From positions 1-54,287 of the forward strand of contig CAYUZN010000001.1 in assembly GCA_964449295.1 (NCBI GenBank): 54,287 nt of DNA, written 5' to 3'. The translations under genes and the position numbers were made by a program. This document shows positions 16,879-26,267 of this stretch, one piece after another (the stretch's first letter is position 1; each line of letters begins with the position of its first letter). Under the pieces are notes generated by a model. The model made no database searches, was not told the DNA's origin, and saw only the letters and a list, made by a program, of their open reading frames with translations. Source of the DNA: CANJJB01 sp964449295. Lineage in GTDB: Bacteria > Chlamydiota > Chlamydiia > Chlamydiales > Rhabdochlamydiaceae.

Positions 16879-18162
16879 ATGAATAAAGACTTAGTTGCCA
16901 TTTTTGAATATCTCGAGCGTGAAAAAGGCATTAAGCGTGATATTGTAATTGGAGCCATTGAAGAGGCTCTCCTTGCTGCAGCGCGTAAAAATATTCAAGG
17001 GCTCATCAATATCTCCGTTAAAGTCAATAATAAGACAGGAGACATTGAAGTCTTTGCTCAAAAAGAAGTTGTCGAGAAAGTGACGATTCCAGAAGAAGAA
17101 ATCTTGCTAGAAGACGCAAGACAAATCAATCCTTATGCTGAAATTGGTGAGTGGGTAGATATCGTCTGTACTCCTAAAGATTTCGGACGAATTGCAGCGC
17201 AAACAGCTCGGCAAATCATCTCTCAGAAACTGCGTTCTGCAGAACGAGATGTGATCTACGAAGAGTATCGCCATAGAGTGAATGAAATTATTTCAGGTAC
17301 TGTCAAACGTATTGTGCGTGGAGCTAACTTAATTGTCGATCTTGGCAAAGTAGAAGGTATTTTACCAGACAGATTCTACCCGAAAACAGAAAAATACAAT
17401 GTAGGCGAAAGAGTTCAAGCTCTTCTTTTTGAAGTCCGTGACACTGAAAATGGAGGTGCTGAAGTCATCTTAAGTCGTAGCCACCCTGACTTTGTGACAC
17501 AACTCTTCATGTTAGAAGTTCCTGAAATCAACGATGATAAAATCACAATCGAACGTATCGTAAGAGACGCGGGTTACAGAACAAAATTGGCTGTTAAATC
17601 CTCCGATCCAAAGATCGATCCCGTGGGTGCGTGTGTCGGTGTCAGAGGAACCAGGGTTAAAAATATCATTCGAGAATTAAATAACGAAAAAATCGATGTT
17701 ATCCCGTTCAGTGAAGATCCTGTCCAACTGCTTCAAAATGCTTTGTCTCCTATCGAAATCAAAAAAATCAATGTGAGTGATGATGGTTCAGCTATCTCCA
17801 TTGTTGTCGAAGATGAGCAATACCCTGCGGCACTTGGGAAACGGGGTATGAATGCGAGATTAAACGGACAATTGATCGGCGCTGATCTTCACATCCAAAA
17901 GATGTCTGATTTCCAAAATGCTATGACACTTGAAAGACAGCAAATTGCAACAGCTCAAGATCCATCTCTTGATGAAAAACTTCAAGTTGAAGGCATGAGC
18001 ACGTTGATTATCGAGAGTTTGATCTCTGCTGGATTTGACACACCGCGTAAGATTTTGAATGCCACACCGAAAGAGCTTGCAACCATTCCTGAGATTAGCT
18101 TAGAAATGGCGGATAAAATTTTAGAAGCAATACGCAAGAAAAAAGGTTTAAAAGTTGGCTAA
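16879..18162 (+). CDS. nusA: Transcription termination/antitermination factor NusA
   Basis: NusA binds RNA polymerase and nascent RNA and modulates pausing, termination and antitermination. The start is the ATG at 16879 (MNKDLVAIFEYLEREKGIKRD), with AAGGA eight bases before it. The longer frame upstream overlaps the rpsA stop and is not family-like. Domains in order: N-terminal polymerase-binding domain, S1 domain (about 130-200), and KH domains with DPVGACVGVRGTRVKNI and PAALGKRGMNARL. A short helix-hairpin-helix end (LATIPEISLEMADKIL) follows. The 428-residue length is normal. The infB start overlaps its stop. Confidence 0.95.
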   Translation: MNKDLVAIFEYLEREKGIKRDIVIGAIEEALLAAARKNIQGLINISVKVNNKTGDIEVFAQKEVVEKVTIPEEEILLEDARQINPYAEIGEWVDIVCTPKDFGRIAAQTARQIISQKLRSAERDVIYEEYRHRVNEIISGTVKRIVRGANLIVDLGKVEGILPDRFYPKTEKYNVGERVQALLFEVRDTENGGAEVILSRSHPDFVTQLFMLEVPEINDDKITIERIVRDAGYRTKLAVKSSDPKIDPVGACVGVRGTRVKNIIRELNNEKIDVIPFSEDPVQLLQNALSPIEIKKINVSDDGSAISIVVEDEQYPAALGKRGMNARLNGQLIGADLHIQKMSDFQNAMTLERQQIATAQDPSLDEKLQVEGMSTLIIESLISAGFDTPRKILNATPKELATIPEISLEMADKILEAIRKKKGLKVG

Positions 18163-20743
18163 AAATCTTAAGTTAACGATCAAAAATGCTCAGCTCGCAG
18201 AAGCCTTAAATAAGCTCAAGAAGCCAACAGAGGCTTCTAAGAAGAAAGTTGAGAAAGTCAAAAAGGAAATTAAAGAACTTCCACCTGTTGTAGAAGAAGT
18301 GGCTCCTATAGAGCCTGTTTTACCTCCTGCTCAAGAAAAAAAGATCGTTGAAGATATTCCATTACCACCTTCTCCTCCAGAGGTTCCAAAACCGGAAGAA
18401 ATAGACGTGAAAACTCTTCCCGTCCCAGAGCCGAAACAAGAGCCGAAAGTTGTATCACAACCTCTACATTCTAAAATTGGAACTATTAGACCCCCGTCTG
18501 AGAAAAAAACATTCATCTCTCCTAAAGCTGCAGCGGCTAAGACACCTTATGTGAAACCACCTATGCCTGCAGGATTTACTCCCAGATCTGAAGTCTCTTC
18601 AGCTCCTAGACGATTTCCTAACTCTTTTGTCTCTCCAGGTAGTGGTGGAAGACCTCCATTTAACAACAGACCTTTTTCTGGAACTCCAAGACCTTTTGAT
18701 CCCTCAAGACCAGGAAGCAGGACTCCTAGATCTATCCCTCTTCCTCAAAAAGATACAGCCAGGTCAGAAGCTCCTAAGAAACATCCCACCAAAGATGAGA
18801 AAGGTTTTAAAGACTTTAGTGAGTACAAACCGAAAAAACCAGGTGGCGAGCGCTCATTCGATTCACGAGATAGACAAGGTCTAAGAGCTGATGAAGATCA
18901 AATCTGGAGAAAACGAAAAAGATCGGGGCCTAAGCTGCGCTCAGATGAAGAAGAGATCATCATTAGACCTAAATCTCTTCAGGTCCGCATTCCGATCACA
19001 CTTAAAGATCTAGCAGCTGAGATGAAGTTAAAAGCATCTCAACTTGTCTCTAATTTGTTCATGAAAGGAGTGGTGCTCACTCTCAATGATATCTTAGATG
19101 ACGAGACTACCCTTCAACTACTCGGTCATGATTTTGATTGTGAAATTACAATCGATACAAGTGAAGAAGAAAGACTACAAATCACCGATAAAACCATCAA
19201 AGAAGAGATTCAAGAAACACCGGCAGATAAGCTCATATTGCGCAACCCTGTTGTCACGTTCATGGGACATGTCGATCACGGCAAAACCAGCTTAATCGAT
19301 GCGATCCGCAAATCAAACGTCGCAGGCGGAGAAGCAGGAGCCATCACGCAACACATCGGCGCATTCAGGTGCCATACGGATGTTGGAAACATCACAATTC
19401 TCGACACACCTGGTCACGAAGCTTTCTCAGCTATGCGTATCAGGGGAGCCGATGTGACAGATCTCGTTGTTCTTGTGATTGCAGGTGATGAAGGGATTAG
19501 AGCGCAGACAATAGAGGCTCTTAAACAAGCAGAAGAAGCAAAAGTTCCCATCATGGTGGCCATCAACAAATCAGACAAACCAGACTTTAATGCTGAAAAT
19601 ATTTACCGCCAGCTCTCAGAACACAACCTCCTTCCTGAAATATGGGGTGGTCAGACAATCACTGTCAATTGCTCAGCTGTCACAGGTGCAGGTATCAAAG
19701 AACTTCTCGAGATGCTCGCTCTTCAAGCAGAAGTGTTAGAACTCAAAGCCAACCCTCATATGCGTGCCAGGGGTACTGTCATCGAATCGCAAATGCATAA
19801 AGGTTTTGGCGCTATCACAACAGTCCTTGTCCAAAATGGAACTCTCAATTTAGGAGATGCTCTTGTTTTTGACCAAGAATGGGGTAGAGTCAAAACAATG
19901 CACGATGAATTTGGCAATGCTTTAGAACAAGCAACCCCATCAACTCCTGTCAAAATCACAGGTCTTTCAGGTCTTCCTGAAGCTGGCAGTGAGTTCATTG
20001 TCGTGAAAAACGAGAAAGAAGCTAGACACCTCTCCGAAGGACGCCTTCATAATCGCAAACACATCGCTCTTCAAGCCAAAAAAGCAGGCGTGGAAGGACT
20101 CTTACAACATCAAGCTCAAAAACAAGAGAAAAAAGTGCTCTACCTAATCTTGCGTGCCGATGTGCAAGGCTCTTTAGAAGCTCTCAAGCACTCAATTGAA
20201 AAAATACAATCTGAAAAAATTAATGTTATCATCACCTCGGCAGAAGTGGGCGCCATCACAGAGTCAGATGTTCAACTAGCAGGTGCCTCTAAAGCAACCA
20301 TTATTGGCTTCCACACTCACATTGAAACAAGAGCCGATAGCCTCATTAAAGAACTGAAAGTGAAAGTACGCCTTCACGATATCATTTATCATGCCATCGA
20401 TGATATCAAAGAGATCATGGTCTCTCTTCTCGATAAAATCTCTCAAGAAAACGATATTGGTGAGGCTATTGTGAAAGCGATCTTCAAATCCTCTCAATTG
20501 GGAAGTATTGCTGGATGTCAGGTCACCGATGGTATTATCCGCAGAAATAGCCATGTGCGCCTTGTTCGCGATAAAGAAGTTCTCTGGAAAGGACCTCTGG
20601 CATCTTTAAAACGCATAAAAGACGATGCCAAAGAAGTTTCCAAAGGGATGGAATGTGGCATCCTTTTACAAGGATTTACCCCTGTCAAAGAAGGTGATGT
20701 GATTCAAGCTTTTGATGTGACCTATCTCACTCAGGAACTTTAA
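18155..20743 (+). CDS. infB: Translation initiation factor IF-2
   Basis: IF-2 is the GTPase that brings initiator tRNA to the 30S subunit. The first 230 residues are a low-complexity Lys/Pro/Glu-rich region typical of long IF-2 forms. The G domain starts near residue 365 with GHVDHGKTSL (371-380), then DTPGHEAFSAMR and NKSDKP, followed by domains II, III and the C-terminal initiator-tRNA binding domain. The start is a TTG at 18155 that overlaps the nusA stop; AAAGG lies about eight bases upstream, and the N terminus (KNLKLTIKNAQL) matches chlamydial IF-2. Many proline runs in the linker make it a possible EF-P client. Confidence 0.95.
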   Translation: MAKNLKLTIKNAQLAEALNKLKKPTEASKKKVEKVKKEIKELPPVVEEVAPIEPVLPPAQEKKIVEDIPLPPSPPEVPKPEEIDVKTLPVPEPKQEPKVVSQPLHSKIGTIRPPSEKKTFISPKAAAAKTPYVKPPMPAGFTPRSEVSSAPRRFPNSFVSPGSGGRPPFNNRPFSGTPRPFDPSRPGSRTPRSIPLPQKDTARSEAPKKHPTKDEKGFKDFSEYKPKKPGGERSFDSRDRQGLRADEDQIWRKRKRSGPKLRSDEEEIIIRPKSLQVRIPITLKDLAAEMKLKASQLVSNLFMKGVVLTLNDILDDETTLQLLGHDFDCEITIDTSEEERLQITDKTIKEEIQETPADKLILRNPVVTFMGHVDHGKTSLIDAIRKSNVAGGEAGAITQHIGAFRCHTDVGNITILDTPGHEAFSAMRIRGADVTDLVVLVIAGDEGIRAQTIEALKQAEEAKVPIMVAINKSDKPDFNAENIYRQLSEHNLLPEIWGGQTITVNCSAVTGAGIKELLEMLALQAEVLELKANPHMRARGTVIESQMHKGFGAITTVLVQNGTLNLGDALVFDQEWGRVKTMHDEFGNALEQATPSTPVKITGLSGLPEAGSEFIVVKNEKEARHLSEGRLHNRKHIALQAKKAGVEGLLQHQAQKQEKKVLYLILRADVQGSLEALKHSIEKIQSEKINVIITSAEVGAITESDVQLAGASKATIIGFHTHIETRADSLIKELKVKVRLHDIIYHAIDDIKEIMVSLLDKISQENDIGEAIVKAIFKSSQLGSIAGCQVTDGIIRRNSHVRLVRDKEVLWKGPLASLKRIKDDAKEVSKGMECGILLQGFTPVKEGDVIQAFDVTYLTQEL

Positions 20744-20745
20744 TC

Positions 20746-21123
20746 ATGACTAAAAGAATCGACAAGGTTAATTCACTCCTCAAAGAAGTCATCTCTGAAG
20801 TGATCTCTAGAGATGTACGCAACCCCCGCGTAAATACTTTTGTTACAGTACTTGGTGTTAATATCGCCAAGGATCTTCACAATGCAACCGTTTATATCAG
20901 CGTCATTGGCTCTGACAAAGAAAAACAAGAAACTCTAGCCGCTCTGCAATCAGCTGCAGGCTTTATCTCTGTTCACGCCTCTAAAAAAGTCACCTTGAGA
21001 TATTTTCCGACACTTACATTCTCTCTTGACTCTTCTATCGAAGAACACTTAAAAATTCATGAGATCCTGGGAAAAATCCATGATGAACAACAATCTCGCA
21101 AACCCCTCTCTTCAGATGACTAA
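20746..21123 (+). CDS. rbfA: Ribosome-binding factor A
   Basis: RbfA is a small KH-fold protein that helps mature the 16S rRNA 5' end on the 30S subunit. The 125-residue protein shows the usual N terminus (KRIDKVNSLLKEVISEVISRDVRNPRV), the strand DLHNATVYISV and the end LRYFPTLTFSLDSSIEEHLKI. It begins two bases after infB, as in Chlamydia (CT096-CT095), and its last codons overlap the truB start. Position and sequence agree, so the call is firm. Confidence 0.95.
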   Translation: MTKRIDKVNSLLKEVISEVISRDVRNPRVNTFVTVLGVNIAKDLHNATVYISVIGSDKEKQETLAALQSAAGFISVHASKKVTLRYFPTLTFSLDSSIEEHLKIHEILGKIHDEQQSRKPLSSDD

Positions 21124-21763
21124 CACTGGCGTTCTTCTTGTCGACAAGCCAAAAGGGAAAACCTCTTTTAGCCTTGTAGGAGCCCTCCGTAGAAAAACAG
21201 GCATCCAAAAAATTGGACATGCAGGGACATTGGATCCTTTTGCAACAGGTCTTATGGTTATGTTGATTGGAAAAGAGTTCACAAAACTCTCCGATCAATA
21301 CTTGGGGCAAGAGAAAGAATATCAGTGCACAGCTCATCTCGGCATCACAACAGACACCTATGACTGTGAAGGGATAACAACTCACACCTCATCTCATATC
21401 CCCTCACTCTCTGCTATCGAAGATGCTTTAAAACTTTTTAACGGCACCATCTTACAAATCCCTCCGATGTTTTCTGCCAAAAAAATCGAAGGAAAAAGAT
21501 TGTACAAACTAGCACGGCAAGGCATTTCTATCGAACGCCAACCTGTCTCTGTCACTCTTAAAACAACTCTCACCTCCTATAATTACCCTTTCCTCGACTT
21601 ACATATTGTTTGTTCCAAAGGAACTTACATCAGAAGCCTTGCCTATGACCTAGGCACAATTTTAGGCTGTGGCGCTCATCTCCACTCCCTCAGAAGACTA
21701 CGTTCGGGATCTTTTTCCATCACTCAAGCTATTAATGGAGCTCTTCTCTATGAGAATAGTTGA
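21116..21763 (+). CDS. truB: tRNA pseudouridine(55) synthase
   Basis: TruB makes pseudouridine 55 in the T loop of tRNAs. I start at the ATG at 21116 (MTNTGVLLVDKPKGKTSF), which overlaps the rbfA stop; ATGs at 21080 and 21083 would add about a dozen residues with no family match. The catalytic segment IGHAGTLDPFATGLM contains the active aspartate. YKLARQGISIER, CSKGTYIRSLAYDLG and LRRLRSGSF follow. At 215 residues it is short for the family: it ends just after the catalytic core and lacks the C-terminal PUA-type domain of longer TruB proteins. Its stop overlaps the ribF start. Confidence 0.92.
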   Translation: MTNTGVLLVDKPKGKTSFSLVGALRRKTGIQKIGHAGTLDPFATGLMVMLIGKEFTKLSDQYLGQEKEYQCTAHLGITTDTYDCEGITTHTSSHIPSLSAIEDALKLFNGTILQIPPMFSAKKIEGKRLYKLARQGISIERQPVSVTLKTTLTSYNYPFLDLHIVCSKGTYIRSLAYDLGTILGCGAHLHSLRRLRSGSFSITQAINGALLYENS

Positions 21764-22298
21764 ATCCTGGGAAGATATTCCCCAAATAACTCCTCCCATT
21801 GCCCTAGCGCTTGGTAATTTTGATGGTGTTCATCAAGGACATCTCTATTTAATTGATGAACTCAAAAAGAAAGGCACACCTGTTGTCATCACATTTCGCA
21901 ACCACCCTGCAGAAATTCTCTCTCCCAAAAATATCCCTACATCTCTTTTCTCTCTTGAAGAAAAATTACAAGCCCTTAAAAAAGCTGGCGTTCAACTCCT
22001 CATTCTCCTCTCTTTTACATCTGAACTTGCGTCTATGACTTACGAAGCATTTTTAAGAAAAGTCAAACACCACCTGCCCTTTCAATTTTTCGTTGCAGGC
22101 AAAGGTGACACCTTTGGCTTTCGTAGAGAAGGTACAGAAGCACGTGTAAAACAAATCGCACAAGAGCTAGCATTTGAAGCCATCTATTTAGAAAAACTCA
22201 CTAAAGCAGGTGCTCCTATTTCCTCAACCAGAATTCGCACACTCATTGCTGATGGATATGCAGATGAGGCTCATCAACTATTCAATCAAAGGTTATAA
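21750..22298 (+). CDS. ribF: FAD synthetase domain protein (RibF without riboflavin kinase domain)
   Basis: Bacterial RibF is normally bifunctional: an N-terminal FMN adenylyltransferase makes FAD and a C-terminal kinase makes FMN from riboflavin. Here only the first half is present. The nucleotidyltransferase signature ALALGNFDGVHQGHLYLI is complete, VAGKGDTFGFRREGT follows, and SSTRIRTLIADGYADEAHQLF closes the domain. The protein then stops at 182 residues, exactly where the kinase domain would begin; full-length RibF is about 300 residues. The ATG at 21750 overlaps the end of truB. The next gene follows after three bases, so no kinase remnant is hidden downstream. FMN must come from another gene or the host. 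Confidence 0.88.
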   Translation: MRIVESWEDIPQITPPIALALGNFDGVHQGHLYLIDELKKKGTPVVITFRNHPAEILSPKNIPTSLFSLEEKLQALKKAGVQLLILLSFTSELASMTYEAFLRKVKHHLPFQFFVAGKGDTFGFRREGTEARVKQIAQELAFEAIYLEKLTKAGAPISSTRIRTLIADGYADEAHQLFNQRL

Positions 22299-22301
22299 CC
22301 T

Positions 22302-23399
22302 ATGCCAGATCTCGCTTGCGGTATTGTCGGACTTCCCAATGTTGGCAAATCAACGCTCTTCAACGCTCTCACACGTAAAATGGCAGCTGCAGCTGCTAAC
22401 TACCCTTTTTGCACCATCGATCCCAATGTGGGCATTGTTGATGTTGATGATCCGAGATTACCTATCCTTTCAAAGATCTCAGGCAGCAAAAAACTTGTGC
22501 CCGCAACTGTGACTTTTGTTGATATTGCAGGTCTTGTCAAAGGAGCCTCTCAAGGAGAAGGTCTTGGCAATCAATTCTTAACCAACATTAGAGAAACCGA
22601 TGCGATTATCCATGTTGTCAGATGTTTTGAAGGTGGCGATGTGATCCACGTTGCAGGAAAAGTCGACCCCATTGCTGATATCGAAGTCATCAACTTAGAG
22701 CTCATTCTCTCAGATCTTCAAATGATTGAAAATATTATCAAAAAGCTAGAAAAACAAATCAAAACAAGAAAAGACTTAGAAGCCTCTTTCCACACACTTC
22801 AAAAAGCAGCCACTCACCTCAATCAAAACAAACCACTTAGGTCACTTATCTGCACAGAAGAAGAAAAAGGCCATTTAGCTGCTTATCCATTTTTGACGAG
22901 TAAAAAAGTACTCTATGCCACAAATGTCGATGAAGCCTCTCTTCCCTCTATGGAAAATCCCCTTGTTGCCCAAGTGAGAGAGTATGCCAAAAACGAAGGA
23001 AACTCCATCATCCCTATCTGTGCCAAATTAGAAGAAGAATTAGGCCAGCTCTCTCAAGAGGAAGCAGCTGAATTCCTCCACTCCCTTGGCCTCCAAGAAA
23101 CGGGCTTAAATCGTCTCATTAGAGAAGCCTTTTCCACCTTAGATATGATCACCTATCTCACAACTGGTGAAATTGAAACCCGTGCTTGGCCCATCAAAAA
23201 AGGAACCCCTGCTCAAGAAGCTGCAGGTAAAATTCACACCGACATCCAAAAGGGATTTATCAGAGCCGAAGTCGTCTCTTTTGATGATATGGTCTCTTAT
23301 AAAGGAAGAGTTGGTGCCAGAGAAGCTGGCAAAGCAAGATCTGAAGGAAAAGACTACATCGTCAAAGATGGTGATGTTGTTCTTTTCTTCCACAATTAG
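22302..23399 (+). CDS. ychF: Ribosome-binding ATPase YchF
   Basis: YchF is an Obg-related P-loop NTPase that hydrolyses ATP and associates with ribosomes, linked to stress responses. The 365-residue protein shows CGIVGLPNVGKSTLFNALT (P loop), FVDIAGLVKGASQGEGLGNQFL (switch II) and a coiled coil near 130-170. The C-terminal TGS domain contains LTTGEIETRAWPIKKGTPAQEAAG and GKARSEGKDYIVKDGDV. It follows ribF by three bases. In C. trachomatis the next gene is the T3SS gene cdsU (CT091); here about 4.6 kb separates the two. Confidence 0.95.
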   Translation: MPDLACGIVGLPNVGKSTLFNALTRKMAAAAANYPFCTIDPNVGIVDVDDPRLPILSKISGSKKLVPATVTFVDIAGLVKGASQGEGLGNQFLTNIRETDAIIHVVRCFEGGDVIHVAGKVDPIADIEVINLELILSDLQMIENIIKKLEKQIKTRKDLEASFHTLQKAATHLNQNKPLRSLICTEEEKGHLAAYPFLTSKKVLYATNVDEASLPSMENPLVAQVREYAKNEGNSIIPICAKLEEELGQLSQEEAAEFLHSLGLQETGLNRLIREAFSTLDMITYLTTGEIETRAWPIKKGTPAQEAAGKIHTDIQKGFIRAEVVSFDDMVSYKGRVGAREAGKARSEGKDYIVKDGDVVLFFHN

Positions 23400-23407
23400 A
23401 GAACTCT

Positions 23408-24514
23408 ATGCAAAGTATTTTTGTCACATGTCCTGGCGATATTGAACTTCTTCTCCTCGATGAACTCCAAACCATGGGTATTTCTGGAAGAAAAAGCCTG
23501 CGCGGTGTTTTTGTACCCCCAACAATCGACAATGTCTATGCTATCAACTACAACTCTAGGCTCGCTACAAGAGTGCTTTGGCCTCTTCTCAATTTTCGCT
23601 GCAAAGACAGAGAGGACCTCTACCACTACGCTAAAAAGATCAACTGGAGCCTCTATCTCAATGCTGGCAAAACCTTTGCCATCGACTCTAATGTCTCCCA
23701 TCCCAACCTCCGTAATAGCTTATTTGCAGCCTTTGTTGTCAAAGATGCCATCTGCGATCAGCTCAGAGAAAAAACAGGCTTAAGACCCTCTGTCGATGTC
23801 GCATCCCCCGATGTCCAACTCAACCTCTTTATCAACAATGAACAAGCTATCTTAAGCCTTGATACGTCAGGCGATCCCCTCTTCAAACGAGGCTACAGAC
23901 AATCTACAGGTCCCGCTCCCATTCAAGAATCAATTGCAGCAGCCATCCTCAAAAAAATGAACTACACAGCCTCTGATTGTCTCTTAGATCCTTTTTGTGG
24001 TTCAGGCACATTTCTCATTGAAGCAGCACTGATTGCCACCAAAACACCTCCTGGATTCTTTAGAAAAAAGTGGGGGTTCATCAACCTTCCCGACTTCTCT
24101 GAAAATACTTGGCAAGCCGTGAAACAAAAATCAGACAGCCAAAGAACTCCCCTCACCCCTGACATGATATTTGGCTCCGATAAAGACAGAGCCGTCATTA
24201 CCTCCTGCATCCAAAACATTCGTCACACCCAGCTTCCCATCACCTGCGATGTCTCTGACATCAAACACTTAAGTCCCAAAAAAGCCCCCACCCTCATTCT
24301 CGGCAATCCTCCCTATGGCAAAAGACTCCAAACCTCCTCTGAACCCTACGCTGACTTTGGCAAACTCCTCAAAGCCTACCCCCAAGCAAAAGCTGCCATC
24401 CTCAGCCCCGATGAGTCCCTCATCAGAGCCACCGCTCTCCCCTTCAAGCGCCTCGCCTCTTTCCACAACGGCGGCCTAGATGTGGGCCTCTTCTCTTACA
24501 TGTCTAAAAGATAG
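23408..24514 (+). CDS. THUMP-domain RNA methyltransferase (RlmL/YpsC-like)
   Basis: The protein has the layout of class I SAM-dependent 23S rRNA guanine-N2 methyltransferases. A THUMP-type RNA-binding N terminus (about 1-150, with the strand LNLFINNEQAILSLDTSGDPLFKRGYR at its end) precedes a Rossmann methyltransferase domain. LLDPFCGSGTFLIEAALIA is the SAM-binding loop and LILGNPPYGKRL the catalytic NPPY motif. At 368 residues it matches the single-function RlmL/YpsC type rather than the fused RlmKL. It starts eight bases after ychF and probably shares its transcript. Coding-strand composition is rich in C and poor in G compared with the sctU block. Confidence 0.87.
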   Translation: MQSIFVTCPGDIELLLLDELQTMGISGRKSLRGVFVPPTIDNVYAINYNSRLATRVLWPLLNFRCKDREDLYHYAKKINWSLYLNAGKTFAIDSNVSHPNLRNSLFAAFVVKDAICDQLREKTGLRPSVDVASPDVQLNLFINNEQAILSLDTSGDPLFKRGYRQSTGPAPIQESIAAAILKKMNYTASDCLLDPFCGSGTFLIEAALIATKTPPGFFRKKWGFINLPDFSENTWQAVKQKSDSQRTPLTPDMIFGSDKDRAVITSCIQNIRHTQLPITCDVSDIKHLSPKKAPTLILGNPPYGKRLQTSSEPYADFGKLLKAYPQAKAAILSPDESLIRATALPFKRLASFHNGGLDVGLFSYMSKR

Positions 24515-24528
24515 TTGACTTAATATAC

Positions 24529-24567
24529 ATTATCTCTTACATTAAAGCTTATAATGCATAAGATAAT
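24529..24567 (+). promoter_or_regulatory. Inverted repeat upstream of hipB, likely operator
   Basis: ATTATCTCTTA and CATAAGATAAT form an imperfect inverted repeat just before hipB. The motif TTACATTAA occurs twice in this leader (near 24537 and 24568) and again after hipA (near 26177). HipB proteins repress their own operon by binding palindromes of this kind, so this is the probable autoregulatory site. Spacing differs from the E. coli operator. Confidence 0.45.
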
Positions 24568-24588
24568 TTACATTAAGAGAGCACGAAA

Positions 24589-24921
24589 ATGCGTCCTATT
24601 TCACCCTTGCCGATACCTGTAAAAAAAGCTTTAAAAAAACTTGGGCAAGATATTAGTGATGCTAGAAGGCGAAGACGCATTCCTATGGCACTTATGGCAG
24701 AACGCGCATTCATTAGCCGCATGACTCTCGCAAAAGTAGAAAAGGGAGATCCTGCAGTGGCTCTAGGAATTTATGCCTCTATATTATTTGTTTTAGGGCT
24801 GACATCCAGATTGGCTGATCTTGCAGATAGCAATCATGATCTCCTAGGGCGTTCTCTAGAAGAAGAGCATCTCCCTCAACGAATTCGCTTACCCAACAAG
24901 CAGAAAACCAATGAAAGATAG
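24589..24921 (+). CDS. hipB: HipB-like antitoxin, XRE-family HTH protein
   Basis: A 110-residue protein with a helix-turn-helix of the XRE/Cro type (residues about 17-75: LGQDISDARRRRRIPMALMAERAFISRMTLAKVEKGDPAV). It overlaps the hipA start by 11 bases, the usual arrangement for HipBA. HipB neutralises HipA and represses the operon. The C-terminal tail is polar and basic. The inverted repeat and TTACATTAA copies in its leader fit autoregulation. The pair sits in the accessory insert between ychF and sctU and was probably acquired. Confidence 0.85.
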   Translation: MRPISPLPIPVKKALKKLGQDISDARRRRRIPMALMAERAFISRMTLAKVEKGDPAVALGIYASILFVLGLTSRLADLADSNHDLLGRSLEEEHLPQRIRLPNKQKTNER

Positions 24922-26161
24922 AGCTATTTACGTTTTTATAGATTTGGATGAAAAGACACATTACGTGGGGCAACTATGGTCGCATGTACATAAAAGACGA
25001 AATAGTGCTTCTTTCCAATACGATCCGACTTGGCTGAAAAATCCTTTACGTTTTGCACTAGAGCCTGCTCTTACCCTCACCGAAGGAACACTACATACAG
25101 ATCAAGCTCTTTTTGGAGCCATTGGAGATTCTGCACCCGACAGATGGGGACGAATACTGATGAGAAGAGCGCAAGAAAGAGACGCTAGAAAAGCCAAAAT
25201 TTCACCAAAAACTTTAACTGAAGTAGATTATTTGCTCGGTGTGAATGATGAAACAAGACAAGGTGCTCTGCGATTTGCCGAAGACATGAAAGGGCCATTT
25301 CTTCAAATTTCAAGTGCTTCTTCTATTCCTCCTTTGATTAATTTACCTAAGCTACTTTCAGCCACTGAAAAACTCCTCAAAGATAAAGAAAGTGAAGAGG
25401 ACTTGCGCCTTCTTCTTGCTCCAGGCTCTTCTCTTGGAGGCGCAAGACCAAAAGCTTCTGTAATAGATAAAGATGGTCACTTAGCGATAGCTAAATTCCC
25501 TAGAGAAGATGATGAATTCTCGACAGTTCTTTGGGAAGCTGTTTCTTTAACTCTTGCTTCACAAGCAGGTCTCTTAGTGTCTGAATGGCGTGTGCAAACT
25601 ATTGCTAAAAAACCTGTTCTCATTCTGAAACGTTTTGATCGCGACGGCAAGAGACGGATTCCTTTTTTATCTGCTATGAGTATGCTAGGTGCTCAAGATA
25701 ATGAATCGCATAGTTATCTAGAAATCGTTGATGCTCTCAAACAGTATGGAGCAAGCCCCAAACAAGAAATGACTCAGCTATGGCGCCGCATTGTCTTTAA
25801 CATTCTCATCTCCAATACAGACGATCACTTACGCAACTACGGATTTTTATATAAGAATTCAGAAGGATGGGAACTTTCTCCTGCTTATGATTTAAATCCC
25901 ACGTCTGTTCTTATTAAACCACGCATTTTAACAACCAACATTAGCCTTGATGATAACGTGGCCTCTCTAGATCTTGCTCTCTCAGTTGCAGCTGAATTCG
26001 GACTTAGTCTCACACAGGCAAAAAAAATCGCCAAAGAAGTAGGTGATGCTGTTTCAAAGTGGCGCACAATTGCTCACAAGTTCAAAATGAACTCTGCAGA
26101 AATCGAACGTATGTCGTCTGCGTTTGAACATCAAGATCTAGCCCAAGCCATTTCTCTCTAA
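24911..26161 (+). CDS. hipA: HipA-like serine/threonine kinase toxin
   Basis: HipA toxins phosphorylate translation components (glutamyl-tRNA synthetase in E. coli), halting growth. The 416-residue protein has the HipA N-terminal beta domain (YVGQLW, FGAIGDSAPDRWGR) and the glycine-rich loop GSSLGGARPK at 172-181, including the serine that is autophosphorylated in the family. It also has VLILKRFDRDG, the catalytic NTDDHLRN at 302-309 and the metal-binding AYDLNP near 325-330. All key residues are present, so it should be an active kinase. Start chosen by the overlap with hipB and the MKDRAIYVFID strand. Targets in this organism are unknown. Confidence 0.9.
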   Translation: MKDRAIYVFIDLDEKTHYVGQLWSHVHKRRNSASFQYDPTWLKNPLRFALEPALTLTEGTLHTDQALFGAIGDSAPDRWGRILMRRAQERDARKAKISPKTLTEVDYLLGVNDETRQGALRFAEDMKGPFLQISSASSIPPLINLPKLLSATEKLLKDKESEEDLRLLLAPGSSLGGARPKASVIDKDGHLAIAKFPREDDEFSTVLWEAVSLTLASQAGLLVSEWRVQTIAKKPVLILKRFDRDGKRRIPFLSAMSMLGAQDNESHSYLEIVDALKQYGASPKQEMTQLWRRIVFNILISNTDDHLRNYGFLYKNSEGWELSPAYDLNPTSVLIKPRILTTNISLDDNVASLDLALSVAAEFGLSLTQAKKIAKEVGDAVSKWRTIAHKFKMNSAEIERMSSAFEHQDLAQAISL

Positions 26162-26267
26162 AAATCCTAGATTTTAATTTACATTAAAAAAAATGTTTCT
26201 CAAAATTCATTTTAACTTTAGAATAAGTGCCAATATTTCAAACTTAACTCTATAAAAAAGGTCTAGC

